DNA of 64,000 bases, taken from positions 620,001 to 684,000 of the forward strand of contig QJPP01000814.1 of the NCBI GenBank assembly GCA_003996215.1, in the 5' to 3' direction. The position numbers were made by a program, and so were the translations under genes. Shown here one piece after another: positions 34,381 to 45,837 of the stretch (the stretch's first letter is position 1; every line of letters begins with the position of its first letter). The notes below the pieces were generated by a model. The model was not told the origin of the DNA. It saw only the letters and a list, made by a program, of their open reading frames with translations, and did no database searches. The DNA comes from Jaltomata sinuosa. Taxonomy: Eukaryota > Streptophyta > Magnoliopsida > Solanales > Solanaceae.

Positions 34381-36180
34381 GCATCCTTGGCCCCAAATAA
34401 CAACTAACCACTAATTGGGATTTGTCTAGTGAGTAGTGATATATACCTCTTCATAAACCTTTTTTTAATTAAATTATGGGATTTTATTTATCAATCAAAA
34501 TTATTACAATCCAATTGGGCTAGAATCCAAATCTGCATATAAGCTGCAAGCCGATAACCCACTAGCACATTCCTAAACCTTTATTACATATAAATATAGA
34601 CTTAGGGTTTCCTAAATCTGCACTTTCCAATTCTCTGCCCCTTCTTCGAGTATCTTGCTCTATGTTGCCTCTGTGGGAGAGTAGTTGCCTTCTTCTTGTG
34701 CTTCTCTGGATCATATGTTTGGTTCCTCCAATCCTCCAGGATGATGGTTTATCAGCTTGCAGAAGTAAGCTCATCTTTACTCTTCCTAATGGTTCTTTTA
34801 TTGTTCTTCCTAGCTCATTCTTCACTCTGAGTTCTTATTTTGACAGCTGTGTTCTTCGGTGAGTGGGGTATGTTTCCTGACTGTGTATCTTTCTGAGTGA
34901 TCCGGTCCAACGAGATTGTGTGAGCTTTCCTCCTATGCTTTGTTTCTAAGCCCTTATCCTTGCAGGTGAATTTGGGTTGGAGTAAAGTGGAAGCTCCGAA
35001 CCACCGCCATCGTATAGTGAGCTCATCAGTTCCCAAGGTCAATCTCTCCCATCCGACCAAGTGACCCTCCCATTTTGCTACGAGTCTTTTTTATTGGCTG
35101 AAGTAGTCTAGGCTAGATAATATTTCACACTTTTTGTTGCCTTGTTGGCATTTGTAATTATTCATGTTGTGAAGAAAACTTTGTTGTAGCCTTTCCCTGC
35201 CCCTCACCCATTTCTTGGTGACATTCTTAAATATGGGCATTTAAGTTTATCACTGTTGATAATTTTCTTTCCTATTGATTCCATGTTGTGAAATCCATTG
35301 AACTGGCAGTTTCCTTTCTCAATTGCTAGATTAGACACATGGTCTGCTAATTGGTTCCCTTCTCGAATTATATGTTGTATGATCACTTGCTTGTTAGATA
35401 ATATCTCTTTGATTTCTGTGATCATCCCCACAATGCTCCATGGACAAGACCATTCTTCCTGTAGCACATTCTTAAGCATTAAAGAATATGTTTGGATGAT
35501 TATTCTCCTCATTTGTGTTTTCTTACTATGTGTGCATGCTTCTAGAATTGCCTTTGCTTCTGCTTTTGTGTTGGTAGTATCTTCCATTCTGCCTCCCTCT
35601 ACATAGATTAAATCCCCTTTTGCATCTCTAAGACAGTATGCATAAGAGTTTACTCCTGGGTTTCCTCTTGAGGCACCATCAGTATTATACTTAGCCTAGC
35701 CTTCAGGAGGAAACTCCCAGAGTTTCTTTGTGACTTTAATTAGTGCTCTCCATTCTTCCATCTCCTTTAGCATTTCTGGCCAACTTAATGAGAATCTTTC
35801 CTTGGGCTTTCTAACTTTGAGAAGCATATGAAAGTTTCTTGTGATGTTGTGAATCAGCGTTTGGGTTGATATCTTCTTTCCTTCAAGTTTGCTATTATTC
35901 CTTCTTTTCCATAGTTTTCATACTATAATACTTGGTAGAGCTTTATAGTACAGTCTCTTCCCTTGCCTTACATCAACATTTCACCATTAACTTATGATTT
36001 TCCCTAGGTTCATTCCTTCTATGTTGAAACCTACAAAGGAGGAAAAATAGGACCAAGTCATGTTAGCAGTTTGGGACCTTAGGAACACGTGTGTCATAGT
36101 TTCATTGTCAGGGTATGTGCAATACCAGCATCTAGAAAGACCTTCATATCCCAATCTTCTTGTTCTTTCATCTCTTACTT
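34381..36180 (-). mobile_element. L1-type LINE, 5'-truncated 3' part
   Basis: Minus-strand sequence from about 36180 encodes a zinc-binding reverse-transcriptase-associated domain and then RNase H to 35204. The non-coding part 34440-35203 is probably its 3' untranslated region, with a T run at 34461-34468 that could mark the poly-A end. 5' truncation is typical of LINE insertion. The region 34560-35060 also looks like a plus-strand leader (TATAAATATAG near 34587, pyrimidine-rich text), so the 3' edge is uncertain. Confidence 0.7.
35204..36165 (-). pseudogene. LINE zinc-binding domain and RNase H
   Basis: The N-terminal side reads RCWYCTYPDNETMTHVFLR (C-C-H pattern of the zf-RVT domain) and TWSYFSSFVGFN. 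Then come AKYNTDGASRGNPGVNSYAY, the first RNase H block with its catalytic Asp, and KAEAKAILEACTHSK (Glu). The final part is QHIIREGNQLADHVSNLA, with the last Asp. So the RNase H acidic residues can be followed. A few stops separate the parts (for example before AKYNTDG). The 127-codon open end stops at 35204. Confidence 0.82.
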
Positions 36181-36244
36181 ATATTTTTCTCTTACCATAT
36201 ATTTTAGGACTCTTTAATTTAAAATATTATAAAGATAATTAAAT

Positions 36245-36415
36245 CATAATTAGAGAATAAAGGTGAAAAGACAATTTTATCTATTGTGGAGTCTTTTAAT
36301 GAAGGAAAACAAATTTCAAATCACATTATAAGGACCTTCACACTTTTAATATAATATAGCTAAAGATAGATATAGACTAGTTTTTATGTATGTGCGTGTT
36401 GCACGAATTTCCCTT
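36245..36415 (+). repeat. Interspersed nightshade-type repeat
   Basis: Landmarks are GACAATTTTATCTATTGTGG, TTTTAATGAAGGA, ATTATAAGGACCTTCACAC, AGATAGATATAGACTAG and GTGCGTGTTGCACG. Copies of the same order lie at about 21800-21900 and 22670-22770. I recognise it as a common dispersed repeat but cannot assign a class. Confidence 0.55.
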
Positions 36416-36481
36416 GTCAATTATTATAAAATTGGAAAAGGATAAAAAAAAATATACTTAAATAAGCAAAATTCACAACAT

Positions 36482-36845
36482 TATTAATTTAGGAATCAAA
36501 ATTAATTAATTTTGGGTGATTGTTCTAAAGGGATTAGGATTACTTTTTTAGAAGAAGTTTCCCTTCCTTTTTATACAGCTCTTTTTTTATGTGTTTCTCT
36601 TATTATTTTTGATTTTTTTTTTATTAATTAGGATTAGTTTTTTAGGAAAAAAATTCCTCCCTTTTTTTACCGTTTTTTTTTACATGTTTCTCTTATTATT
36701 GTTTTGGTTTTTTTATTATTAACTTAGGATTCAAAATTTATTAATTTTCGGTGAGAGTTCTAAAGGGATTAGGATTAGTTTTGTAGGAAATCTTTTCCAT
36801 TTTTTTTCTAGCTTTTTGTACGTGTTTCTCTTAATATTTTTGGGT
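36482..36845 (+). repeat. Three imperfect tandem copies upstream of the gene
   Basis: The units share GGGATTAGGATTA, a GGAAA/TTCCC-like stretch, a T-rich run and ATGTTTCTCTTATTATT or similar. They lie at about 36484-36612, 36624-36712 (lacking the first part) and 36717-36845. The array ends about 700 bases before the start codon at 37556. Confidence 0.7.
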
Positions 36846-37555
36846 TCATTTTTATAATTTCTCTTAATATATATATATATATCTTTCTAACACAAACACA
36901 TTATTATATTATATGCTTGCCTTTTAGATATTTTGTAGGATCTCTTGGTTGGGCCTGGTTCTTTTGAACAGGTCAAAAAAATGTATATATTCCTTTTGGT
37001 TTTAATAAAATTACTAGCCCGTTGGACCTTTGATAATATTTTAATATTATATTTTTGTATTTTAAAAGTTTTATTTATATGGGAATGCGCATGTCCAAAA
37101 CAGAGTAATTTATAAAAGCAGTCATATTGTTATTCCAATGACAACTGCTTATGAAATGTTGTGCATGTTAAATTATCTTCAATATCATTCTCCAAAGCAA
37201 AGAATTTATTCTCTTTCCTTCTCGTTGGACCCAAATAGAAGGATTTTTATCATCAATGATCCACAAAATTAGGCATCATATAATGAATTACACACAATAA
37301 AACAATTTAGGAAGAGAAGGATATTGCGAGAAAAATTCAGATTGTTATATTATAACTAAATGTTAGGACTCTTAACCGTAGAATTGCTACAACTGATGCC
37401 AACCTACAACTCACAAGTAGATTTAACCAATTCCTCAAGATCTATCTTCATTTCTTCTACAACTATTTTCTAAATACTCACAATTTTAATTCACCAACAA
37501 GGAAAGGTAAAATAAAAGTAACATGAAAAAATACTACACTTTATACATGTAAACC
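36846..37555. other. Upstream region of the two-exon gene
   Basis: AT-rich sequence with no coding potential that I can support. It must hold the promoter if the gene is expressed. I see no single convincing TATA box. Confidence 0.4.
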
Positions 37556-38495
37556 ATGAAACTTGTCAAATTGTTTTGGAGGATTGCTGAAAGAATGGTC
37601 AAGTGTAGTGACCCATTTACATCCAAGGTATATAGAAATTTTATTATTTCTTTTTCCCAAATATGTGTTATTTCATTCTTTATTCTGAATTTATCCATGT
37701 AATTTCTTGTTTCAGGGATCAAATTTGGCAATAAGCAAAAAAATATCAAGACGTCGTCCATTATACACTTGTGTAGCTTCAATCTTTGCAATAATCCACA
37801 TTGCCTGCAGAAAAACTGAAAATTTTAATGGACCTATTGGATCAATGATAAATAAAATAGCGATATGTATGAAATATATAATACCAATTTTATACACGAT
37901 GCAGTTTCAATGGCTCTCAGTCCTCTCTTTTGTAGACAAATGTATACTTACTTCAGAAATTGTGATAGAAAAGTTATTTCCACCATCATCTAGATTGTTT
38001 GATAAGATTGATGAGCTAGTTTGTATAGTAGAAAGCCTACCAGAAAAAATTGATGATATCATGGAAAAGTTGCCTTTGATTATTCACAAGGTGCCATTTC
38101 TTGATTGGGTACTGGTGCATCTAATAGCCTGGTTGACTTTCTGGATTTCATGTTTGAATCATTGGGGATCCAAGAATGCTAGGGAGAAAGAGATAATGAT
38201 TGATGTTGATCACAATGATCAATATCTAGAACAAGTAAAACATTTTAGTCAATTGCCTAACTCCGATGCTTCAGAAGAACAAATCATGAAAAATGAAAAA
38301 TCTGAAATTCAAACCATTGAAGAAGCAATAAGCCCGGAGAGTTCATCAATGTGTGATCAATTCGAGGATGCAGTTTCATCTCCAATATTTGATTCTCACG
38401 AAGATGTAATTAGCAAACCGATTGGAATTGAAATGACTAATAAAGTTGATGTTGGCAAGTGTAGCTACAAGGAGATGCTAGAGAAAGGTTCATAG
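37556..38495 (+). CDS. Two-exon gene for a predicted membrane protein of unknown function
   Basis: Exon 1 is 37556-37627 (24 codons, starting MKLVKLFWRIAERMVKCSDP) and exon 2 is 37716-38495. They join in phase 0 across an 88-base GT-AG intron, giving 283 residues with no stop. Residues about 43-58 and 70-95 are hydrophobic, and LDWVLVHLIAWLTFWISCL (about 155-173) is the best membrane segment. Between them lies KIDELVCIVESLPEKIDDIM. The C-terminal third is acidic and hydrophilic (EEQIMKNEKSEIQTIEEA). I do not recognise the family, though the style is that of a plant-specific protein. It is the only intact gene here and is flanked by transposable elements. The start was chosen because it opens exon 1 in frame. 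A start within intron sequence at 37707 is possible but less likely. Confidence 0.7.
37628..37715 (+). other. Predicted intron, 88 bases
   Basis: The donor is CCAAG then GTATAT and the acceptor TTGTTTCAG then GGATCA. The sequence is T-rich. Length and borders fit a normal short plant intron, and removal keeps the frame. Confidence 0.72.
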
Positions 38496-39601
38496 TTTAG
38501 TGACGAAAAAGGAAAAGATAAAAGCAGCAAAAGCATCTATAAAGGGGATAAGATGGATGATCAAAAATGGCATCCTTATGACACAGGTGGCACATGCATG
38601 AAAATGAATGAATATAATACTACAAAGGTTAATCTCATTTCAATTTCAGTCGCATAGAAATGTATTATCAAGAAGAAATTTATTATAAGCCAAGCCAATT
38701 TTAAAGTAGAATAGGCTTATGTAATCAGGATAAAGGTAGTTGTCTAGTCCACTTGCAGTGTTAATATTTTAATCCTTACTTAACAAGAGAGGGAAGTAAA
38801 AGAAAGGTGTATTTCTTTTTCTTTCAATGAGACAATTTGTTTTGAAAGCATAGAGTATAATCTCTTTTTGTTTCTTGTTTACCATGTTAAACAAATAGAG
38901 GCTCTTGAGTAGGGGATAAAATCCCCTCTTAATTGGTAGAAGTAGGAATGCAAAGCTCTAGCATGGTTAATTTCAATAACTCCCACCACTCGTAACTTGG
39001 GGGTCAAACTAACATTGACAAAATAGGAGATCATCAATGAATAAAATTTCAAGAGATGTACTAGCCTATTTGGCCACTCTTCCAGAAAGCCAATTTTTAT
39101 TTAAGAAAATACTTATTTCAGAAGGTTGAGATGAACGATTAGGCTTTTAGGAAAACAATACTAAGTGTTTTTGACTAATATCATAAGCTGGTCTAATATT
39201 GATAAAAGTATCTTTTTTCAAATTGATTAACCAAATATAAATTGTTACTCTTCTAAAATACTTTTCAAAATAAACAAATTTTTAAACTTGTCCATAGAGG
39301 TCTTGGTGAAACAAGTTCACTTGGACACTTGATTCATTTATTTCTCCTCTTTACCTCAAATGATCCTTTCCAAGAATTGCTTAAGAAGTTGTGTCCATTG
39401 ACATATTTGACCATGTATTTGCTCCACTCTTATTCTGAAACAAGCTAATGTTCTTTTCAAGTTGACTAGCATGCCTCTGTTATAAAAGCCTTATTTTGGA
39501 AACTACATAAAGCCAGACAAAAAGAATAAACCCTCTTATTCCTAGTAGCTAAACCTATAAAACTTGAATCAGGCCGAATGTTTCTCTTCCAAGAATATAT
39601 T
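38496..39601. other. Downstream intergenic DNA with MITE-like fragment (39061-39300)
   Basis: There is no second gene. From 39061 the text CTAGCCTATTTGGCCA followed by AAAATACTTATTTCAG resembles the terminus of the element at 51646-51997 read on the other strand (TAGCCTATTTGGTAAA). The other end is not visible, so this is a truncated copy at best. Confidence 0.4.
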
Positions 39602-40226
39602 TGTATGAGGGAAAATATGCTCAGATTGCAAATCGAATGTGTGGCAGAGAAAAGATGTGGAATGGTGAACACATGACAGTGAAAAGTCTAAGTGACACCC
39701 TACTTCCATAATCTGCATCAAAGGACGATGGATCAATTGCATGGACAAGAAATTTAAATAGCCAAATGTGTCAGGCAATTTAGGTACGCCGGTACGTATG
39801 GTACGATGCTTAGCCCAACAAGAATATTAGCTGGAACTATTAAGGGGTAGACATATGGAAATCCTCGATTATCATGTATCACTAGGAGATGATGGAAATG
39901 TGAGAAATAACGGTCTCATTTATGTAATCTATAAATAGCTTCTTTCCTCAGTTTGTAGGGGGGCATTAAAAACAATAGAAAAGAAATATTAACTCTCTCT
40001 TAATTCTCATTATTTTGTGTTTTCAGTAGAATAATGGTGACCTTCGATGACAAGTTCAAAGGCTAAAAACTAACTCCTAGAGTTCGGGAACGCTAGATTC
40101 ATCCCTTTTCCTTTTAACTTTTAACTCATTAGATTTATTTTACTATTGATTATCATTATTTAACATAGTGATAGCTCTCAACAAAATCTAAGAAAAGTTA
40201 AACTAAGATGCATTCTCTTGACCTCA
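39602..40226 (+). repeat. Solo LTR, Tat-like family (625 bp)
   Basis: It starts TGTATGAGGGAAAATATGC and ends TTGACCTCA. It aligns end to end with the LTR at 50070-50689, including ACGGTCTCATT, the TATA box and AGATGCAT near the end. No primer site or internal sequence follows. Flanks ATATT (39597-39601) and CTATT (40227-40231) agree at four of five bases, as expected for an old solo LTR left by LTR-LTR recombination. Confidence 0.72.
39930..39938 (+). promoter_or_regulatory. TATA box in solo LTR
   Basis: TATAAATAG is conserved at 50395-50403 in the second copy. Confidence 0.65.
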
Positions 40227-40227
40227 C

Positions 40228-42306
40228 TATTACGCTCCGAGCCTACACCCTAGGCTTGGCAGGCATTCGGAACCACTAATGGTCCGAAAAGACCCTTGGC
40301 CTGGCTCACTACTATGCCGAATGCTAACATAACAGTGAAGAGGTTGTTAAGTATAATGGGCATGCAATATCTTTAGAAAGCAAAATAAAAGCCTTCATAA
40401 TATATATCTAAAAACTGAAAACTGAAATATTTGTAACTGAACTGGAATAATTGTTTTACTGACTCATCTATGAAGTCGCTACTACTGAATAACCCAGATA
40501 ACTTAAAAGATCTGTTAGCAATATCTAATAAATGCTAAAAAGACTAGAACCCTCTGAAAGCAAGAAAGTATCAGCAAATACTAATGATAGGAGAATCCTA
40601 GTGATGCGTCTGTTGTCGGTCTTAAATAGCATCAGTACGTGAAATCTAAGGTATGTAATTAGCTAAATGATACAGTACTTCTAATACTGAAATACTAAGC
40701 TGAAGGAGTAAAATTAAATGTAGACTATTTTTTTTAATTAAAAGGAAATTAAATGTAGACTGAATGTAACCAACTAATGTAAATAAACACAAGTATAGTA
40801 ATGTGTAACAAATGCTATGAAAACCTAAAACAACATGTCAATGATATGTTTTCAAAATACTTTAGTTTAGTTGGGAGTTTCTCTTAACCGACAAAAATTA
40901 TATGAGCGCATGATGTCAAACCCTTGGCCCATTTGGGAGAGCTATTCCAAACATTGTCGGGGAAAGAAACGATATTGAACGATGAATCTATACTAAGCCC
41001 TTACCATGGTCTATCTAAGGAGTCACCCGAATGAACAACACATTGTAATGTAGTTTTAGGGTTTGGGTTATCAGAACCCTTACCCATATCATTGCTAAAC
41101 AATACTTCCAAAAAGACATGAATGCTCATAAGGTAAAGCCTTTCTAAGGCAACTGAAAAGTCTTCAATAGACCTTTCTAGTTCAAAAATCAGTATATGAG
41201 GCATAACTAGTGAGCCTGATGCCCAACCAATTAAGAATACTACTGGTGAGCCTCTATGGTCAATAAATACTTTTTAAAAACTGAACTTTGTTTGCTTTAA
41301 AACTGACTTTGCTTTTTTTTCAAAATTGTGCACTCTAAGCAAAACAGACTTGACTGAAGCTCTTTCTGAAATACTTCTCTAGAACTAAAAAGCTACAGTA
41401 TTCATGAAAATGATGCATTCAACATCACTTTTTATCTAGGAAAGGGGGTCCATGTGGTTGAATAAGAATAACCCTCAATCAAGGATAACCAATGATATGA
41501 AATACAACAATTTCAACAATAAGATATGTAATGAACAACTCAAGCTATGAGGAATTCAAATTCACAAGTTATGGGTTAAGAATCCTAGCTCTAATCTTTA
41601 CTAGGACTGAAGATTTAAATGTAGGACATGAGAAATAACATGGTTCCTCACTATGATAGCCTTACATACTTGGAAGGAGAAAAAATCTTAAGAAAAACCC
41701 TTATGAAGTCTTCTTGCTTGAGCTTCTATGCTCTTTCTTGTTTGAAACCCTAGGTTAGGTTCCTTAGAGCCTAGAAAGATATTCTTTGAGATAGATCAAT
41801 GATTCTTAGTGCATTAACCTATATTGGGTGTTTAAACGATGTGGGGATGGGCCTAGGGGTTAAGAAAAGGACTAAACTACCCCTCACTTAACTTTTAAAA
41901 AAGTGTAGGAAAAACTTATCAAATGACTCACCCCCACGAGTCATGGGATAGTCCCTGAGTTGTGATTCAACGCTTCTTAGAAGAGACCTTATAGTCTCTG
42001 GATCAATCCCACTAGATCGGTTCAAAATCCATGGAACCTTCCATGAGTCGTGACCCAATTCATCAAGTTGGAGGAGGTGTCAATGATTCACTAGAAAAAA
42101 CTTATGAGATACCTATGAGTTGTGGGCCCCTTGATGGACTATTGGCCAACTCATTGCCTATTGGTGTAAACTTGAGGATCCCAAGACTTGGTCCATGAGT
42201 TTTGGGCCACCCCACAGTTTGTAACTCCATCCGTGGAGGCGTGGAAATGGCCTACAAGATGCTCTAAGTGTCGTTTAAATGCTGGCTTGGTATCCGAGGT
42301 GTTACA
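40228..42306 (-). repeat. 3' LTR of the second chromovirus type (about 2.08 kb)
   Basis: The start, TGTAACACCTCGGATACC, directly follows the purine tract. The far end, on the plus strand TATTACGCTCCGAGCCTACA, resembles the reverse complement of an LTR tail. Without a partner LTR this end is approximate. Confidence 0.6.
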
Positions 42307-42517
42307 ATATCTCCCCTTTGGGATTATGCATCCTCGAATGAAGGTCAAACTAGAGTGAAATGACAACAGAAGGAAAACTCAACTACTTTTTTCCGAACTG
42401 AAATTACTATCAAGGTTTAAGCTGAACTAGTCTCAAGATTACAACAGTTCATGGAAAGTCACAAGGCACGAATATGAATGTAGAAACTTACCACACTCAA
42501 ACACATGGCACAAGTGC

Positions 42518-42719
42518 TCAATCTGAAATAAGAGTAAGATTATTAGCTTTTGCATCTTCTTCCTGAGGAGTGAACAAATGCGGGTATATAACCTTCATAT
42601 CCTCTTCGGCATCCAATGTAGCCTCTTCAATGAACTGGTTTCTCCACAAAACATTTACTGATACTACCTCCTTGGTCCTCAACTTTACGAACCTGATGAT
42701 CAAGAATCTTGACTGGAAC
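42518..42719 (-). pseudogene. Chromodomain at integrase C-terminus
   Basis: Minus-strand frames give PVKILDHQVRK and, after a shift, LRTKEVVSVNVLWRNQFIEE and DAEEDMKVIYPHLF. This is the common chromovirus ending (KVLWRN, EEATWE, EDM, YPHLF). It reads histone marks during integration. It is cut at its upstream side by the Tat-like LTR at 42720 and has a frameshift. Confidence 0.82.
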
Positions 42720-45240
42720 TGTTGAGACCCAATTTTTACCCTCCACATTACAAATTAATCTTGAGCCTTTTTAAATTTTAAATAATTTTCGAAATAATTG
42801 TTTTTGTAAAAAGGGGATAAAATATTTTCAAATCAGCTTTATAATAATTCTGAGTAATAATTTATATTTTTCATATTTAATTATGTGGAATTTATATGAG
42901 TTTACTTAAAGAATTATTTTAAAGTTTAATTTCATAAGAGAAGTCTTTTAAGAGATTAAACGCTTGATTTTCCTCCAAATTAATTCAAAATGAGATTAAT
43001 TGAATAAATTAATTTCATATTTGTTAAGAGAGGTAATTTTGTATTTAATACGATAATTATTTTGGATTATTTCAATTTATTAAAGCTCAAAATTAATTTA
43101 AATTAATTCATCTCTAAGCTTATATTTCGATTTTAGCTGAATTCTAACTATTCTTTCCCAAATCGGCTATTTCCTAAATCTAAAGTGGCCACATTTGCAA
43201 TTTAAACCCACCCTTATAACCCTCCTTTGTTTTCAGCCATTTGGGCCAGAACACCTCTGACCTGCTCAGCCCAACACCTTCAGCCGCCCCAGTCCAATCT
43301 TTTACCCATTTTAACCTGACCCAACCGGCCCAATCCACCCCTTATCCACCCTTAACCATTTCTTTCTCTTCTCTTTCTCACTCAATTCAACCAAACGACC
43401 CCTTTACTTCTCTCTTCTTTGTCTCCTCTCACTCAGAAACCCTAGCCGCTTCTCTCTTCTCTCCTCAATTTCTCTCACGCGTCATCTCCCTTGTTGTATG
43501 AAGCAACGCGCTTCGTACAACACCTCAACTATCCCGTACGCCTCCTTGTCCTTCACCCTTTCATCATTCTCAAAAACGACAACCCTAACCCCAGCAACAA
43601 CCTTCAACGTTGCTCATAACTTCAACCCCTAAACCCCTCTAATGTTTCCATTTTTCGTCCATTTTTCTCTGTCAAAAGGTGCGCTGGCAAGTCTAGAAGA
43701 TTCTAGAACCCACCAGGTGTAACCCCCCTCCACTAAGTCTGCGAAAACTTATACAAATTCGTACAAGTTGTTGTTGTGAACTTTGCTCCAGCTGAGGAAT
43801 TTGAATTCCTCAGCAAAATCCCTAAAACCCCCCTTTGTTTTCACCATTTTTACCCTGATTTCTCCTATAAATATCCCCCCCAGCTGCATGTCTAGCAGCT
43901 AATTTTGGGGAAATATTGAGGGTTCTGTAGAATCAATTCTTTAACCTCACGAAACCGGTCAACTAGTTTGGAAATAATCACCAAAAAAATCGAGTTCTAA
44001 GTAGTTTTTTATTAATCCAGTGGTGTTGAAACTTTCCGGTGAGGTTCAAGGTACAAGTTGCTTCCCTAAAAAAGGTATAATCCTCACCCAACTCTCTTTA
44101 CTGTTTTCTTTTCTTTTCTTTTGTTGTGTAATGTTCAATGATGAGTAAAAATCTGGATTTCTGGTCTTGTTTGCTATATTATGATATGTGTTTCAATTTT
44201 AGGATGTTATTATTGTGATTTTGAGTAGCAATTTTGCTTAGAAACAACATTGTTGTCACTGTTTATGTAAACAGTAGGTGTAAGTATAAGTTTGTAGTCA
44301 AGTTTGTTACTAAATGATGTAAAATCTACCCTGTTTTGTTTATGAAATGTTTGATCTTTTCTCTTGTTTTCCCCAACCCCTTGTCATAAACATGCTCCTA
44401 TTTTGTTTTACTAAGCCTGTCTAAATATTGCTATTTCATGTATGTATTGAAAGTATTAGTGTTGTTTATTCATGTCTAAATGGATGTTTGTTATCATCTT
44501 TTAACATTGTTTCCCTTTCCCTGTAGAAACCCCATTGTTTCACTAGTTTTTGTTTGACCTATACGATATGCAAATGCTATAAATATGAGTATAAATCTGT
44601 TAGTAGGACTTAGGTTTGATTTTGTTCATGAAATGCTTTACCCTTCTTGTTGTTCTTAATCTCTTTAATTTCTTTGGTTTTTGATCTGTTCTCATCTTTC
44701 CCTTCCCTGTTTCACTAATGATAATTAGCTATGTGTGAAAAGAACTTGTGCACATGAACTGTTAGTGTTATTTTCTTACACTTAGGATGATGTTTAGGTC
44801 AACTCTGAGTTTTGATTTTTTTCATCGTTCTACTGATTAAACTGTTTAACATGTATACACTGTGAGCATAAATTTTATACTTGTTTACTAATACAAGAAT
44901 GTTCAACTCCTCCTTGTTTCCCCTATTTCTCTTAACTTGGCAGAGATCCTATTTTCCTCTTCCTTTTTCCCCTTTACTGTCTTGCTGGGTAGACAAAGAC
45001 TTTGTTTTAAAAAATTTGGTGATGGTCTAGATGAGGCTCCACGACCCGCCCTTTATGTTTTAAATTTCCTCATACTGTTTACTGCATTCCAAAAGGCATG
45101 CACCTACATTTATGTAAGTGGTAGCCATAGTTTGTAAATATTTTTGGATTTTAACGAAAGCCTCCTTATTTTGAAAATAGTTGCCGTTCAAGATTGTTTA
45201 TGCTTTCTTGTTATTTTCTAACCTGTTTCATTTTGATTTC
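42720..45240 (+). mobile_element. Tat-like LTR start and leader, truncated
   Basis: It begins TGTTGAGACCCAATTTTTAC, which I recognise as a nightshade Tat/Ogre-type LTR start, inside the chromodomain of the previous element. The flank GGAAC (42715-42719) would be one target copy. It contains pyrimidine-rich text (43200-43500) and TATAAATAT at 43866-43874. No second copy of this LTR is in the window, and the border with the following integrase end (about 45240) is uncertain. The small open frame at 43241-43501 is low-complexity LTR sequence, not a gene. Confidence 0.55.
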
Positions 45241-45289
45241 AGTAATAATAAGATAAAACCTGCCACTGTCATGTCATGTCAAGAGCTTA

Positions 45290-45748
45290 ACGAATAAACC
45301 AAGTTAGGTGACAAAGATTTTGATAAGTATGTTAAAGACGTCATGATCCTTGAACGAACAACCAAGAAGTCTAAGAACTTTGAAGACCAAAAAGACCTCA
45401 GCTGAAAGAGTTTGAGATGGTTAATCTAGGAGGCAACAACGAGTTAAAGAAATCAGCGTCGGTGTTCATTTGTCAAGAGCATAGAAGAAAGACTGGTCCT
45501 ATAGTAGTAAGAAGAAAAAGAGCACAAACATCATCTCCCAAAATTCATTGGACAATTCAAAATTCAATTCAAGGAATAGACGATCAATCCTTCCCTCCAA
45601 GACAAAGGAAAGTTTTGCACCAAATTGGCAAGGACTGTATATTGTCCAAAAAATGTCATCCGGAGGATCTCTGATTCTATCCGAAATGGATGGTCAAGTG
45701 TGGACTGAACCAATCAATGTTGATGATGTGAAGAAATACTATGCCTGA
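45290..45748 (+). pseudogene. Tat-type integrase C-terminal end
   Basis: The last frame reads FAPNWQGLYIVQKMSSGGSL, ILSEMDGQVWTEPINVDD and VKKYYA, then stop at 45746-45748. This matches the standard end of Tat-lineage integrases (NWEGPY, GGAL, LTEMDG, NADAVKKYY). Upstream frames (from about 45290) contain stops and shifts. The catalytic core is absent. Confidence 0.78.
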
Positions 45749-45837
45749 AGATAGTTTTTCTTTAATTTTCTTTTCCTGTAATAGTATAATCTGATCGTAT
45801 TTGCTTTGTAAAAGCTTAAAAATATCCCTACCCTCCT

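Larger units (their letters stand above)
40228..42719 (-). mobile_element. Second chromovirus type, 3' end only
   Basis: In element sense it contains a chromodomain-type integrase end (42719-42518), a short non-coding part, a purine-rich tract (CCCAAAGGGGAGATAT, 42307-42322) and a 3' LTR starting TGTAACACC at 42306 and running to about 40228. The rest of the element is missing: it is cut at 42720 by the start of a Tat-like LTR and does not resume after 50689. Confidence 0.7.

Noticed and set aside
37534..37791. 85-codon minus-strand frame over the gene start
   Set aside because: It is antisense to the supported two-exon gene and has no domain text.
37707..38495. Start codon at 37707 for the lone gene
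   Set aside because: It would include the intron end TTTCAG as coding; an upstream exon with a clean donor restores a better start at 37556.
43241..43501. Ser/Pro-rich 86-codon open frame
   Set aside because: It sits in the pyrimidine-rich part of a Tat-like LTR; low complexity, no homologue recognised.
44937..45137. 66-codon open frame before the Tat-like integrase end
   Set aside because: It lies in LTR or leader sequence and has no recognisable domain.
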